A DNA stretch of 13,237 nt from Candidatus Kuenenia stuttgartensis. Its GTDB lineage: Bacteria > Planctomycetota > Planctomycetia > Isosphaerales > Isosphaeraceae. The position numbers and the translations under genes were made by a program. The notes beneath the pieces were generated by a model that saw only the letters and a list, made by a program, of their open reading frames with translations, searched no databases and was not told where the DNA came from. Below, in pieces: positions 13,010-13,237 of this stretch (the stretch's first letter is position 1; every line of letters starts with the position of its first letter). Location of the stretch: contig CAMCFM010000061.1 in assembly GCA_945874095.1 (NCBI GenBank), forward strand, positions 1 to 13,237. The letters run 5' to 3'.

Positions 13010-13237
13010 TTAGAACTGCTCGATCCACTGGTCGGCTTCGTCCTGGACTTCATTCATATCTTTTTCGATCATCGCCCGATAATATTCCAGCGTATCGCGA
13101 TTGACTCCCGGAGGAACGATGATGGGCTTGGTCCCGACAGCCACGGCAGGAGAAAACGGCTTGGGGATCGCAAATTTATCCCAACTGTTGATCCTCCAGG
13201 GCTTCTTGAACGCCATTCCACCACACACGATTGGAAG
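13010..13237 (-). CDS. Lysophospholipid acyltransferase-like protein (DUF374 type), C-terminal part (5' end cut by window edge)
   Basis: The minus frame is open from the right edge to the TAA at 13010-13012, giving 76 codons. The sequence 'LPIVCGGMAFKKPWRINSWDKFAIPKPFS' matches the segment following the acyl-acceptor site in DUF374/LPLAT proteins (typically 'xxxAxxxxWRLxSWDRFxIPxPFS'). It continues with 'VGTKPIIVPPG' and a charged C-terminal helix ('LEYYRAMIEKDMNEVQDEADQW'), also usual for the family. DUF374 proteins are related to lysophospholipid/lipid A acyltransferases and act at the membrane. The catalytic H-x4-D motif lies outside the window. A GTG at 13228 is available but would cut into the conserved block, so the true start is beyond the edge. 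Confidence 0.78.
   Translation of the reverse strand, partial: LPIVCGGMAFKKPWRINSWDKFAIPKPFSPAVAVGTKPIIVPPGVNRDTLEYYRAMIEKDMNEVQDEADQWIEQF

Overview
The window looks like chromosomal sequence from a planctomycete. The strongest marker is the pair of secreted proteins of the DUF1549/DUF1553 (planctomycete cytochrome-C-like) and DUF1501 families, which are typical of and greatly expanded in that phylum. Frequent GTG/TTG starts and often weak Shine-Dalgarno sequences are compatible with this. There is no sign of a phage, transposon, CRISPR array, tRNA or rRNA. This is ordinary, fairly gene-dense chromosome with 11 protein genes, two of them cut by the window edges.

Left part (1-4725, all minus strand). 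An RsmB/NOP-like rRNA methyltransferase gene runs off the left edge, with a YgiQ-type radical SAM gene 58 bp upstream of it. A ~385 bp gene-free stretch (3037-3420) holds a good sigma70-type promoter for the ygiQ-like gene, several palindromes and a region that could fold as a structured RNA. Upstream of that lies a two-gene unit: a small GBBH-like N-terminal domain (DUF971) protein followed after 15 bp by a family 2 glycosyltransferase.

Middle part. A translationally coupled minus-strand pair encodes a haem-motif-bearing DUF1549/DUF1553 protein (first) and a DUF1501 protein (second). It faces away from a plus-strand gene for a secreted alpha/beta hydrolase. The ~320 bp between them carries a strong hairpin in the DUF1549 leader and an inverted repeat in front of the hydrolase. 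Downstream on the plus strand are a YihX-like HAD phosphatase and an uncharacterised HD-domain hydrolase, 31 bp apart.

Right part (11002-13237, minus strand). A lysophospholipid-acyltransferase-like (DUF374 type) gene enters from the right edge, followed 30 bp later by a beta-phosphoglucomutase-type HAD hydrolase and then a divergent dihydroorotate-dehydrogenase-like flavin barrel protein. This unit converges on the HD gene with only 18 bp between stops.

I found no complete novel system. The best leads are the divergent DHOD-like protein, the possible structured RNA at 3260-3393, the hairpin in the DUF1549 leader, and the uncharacterised HAD/HD pair.
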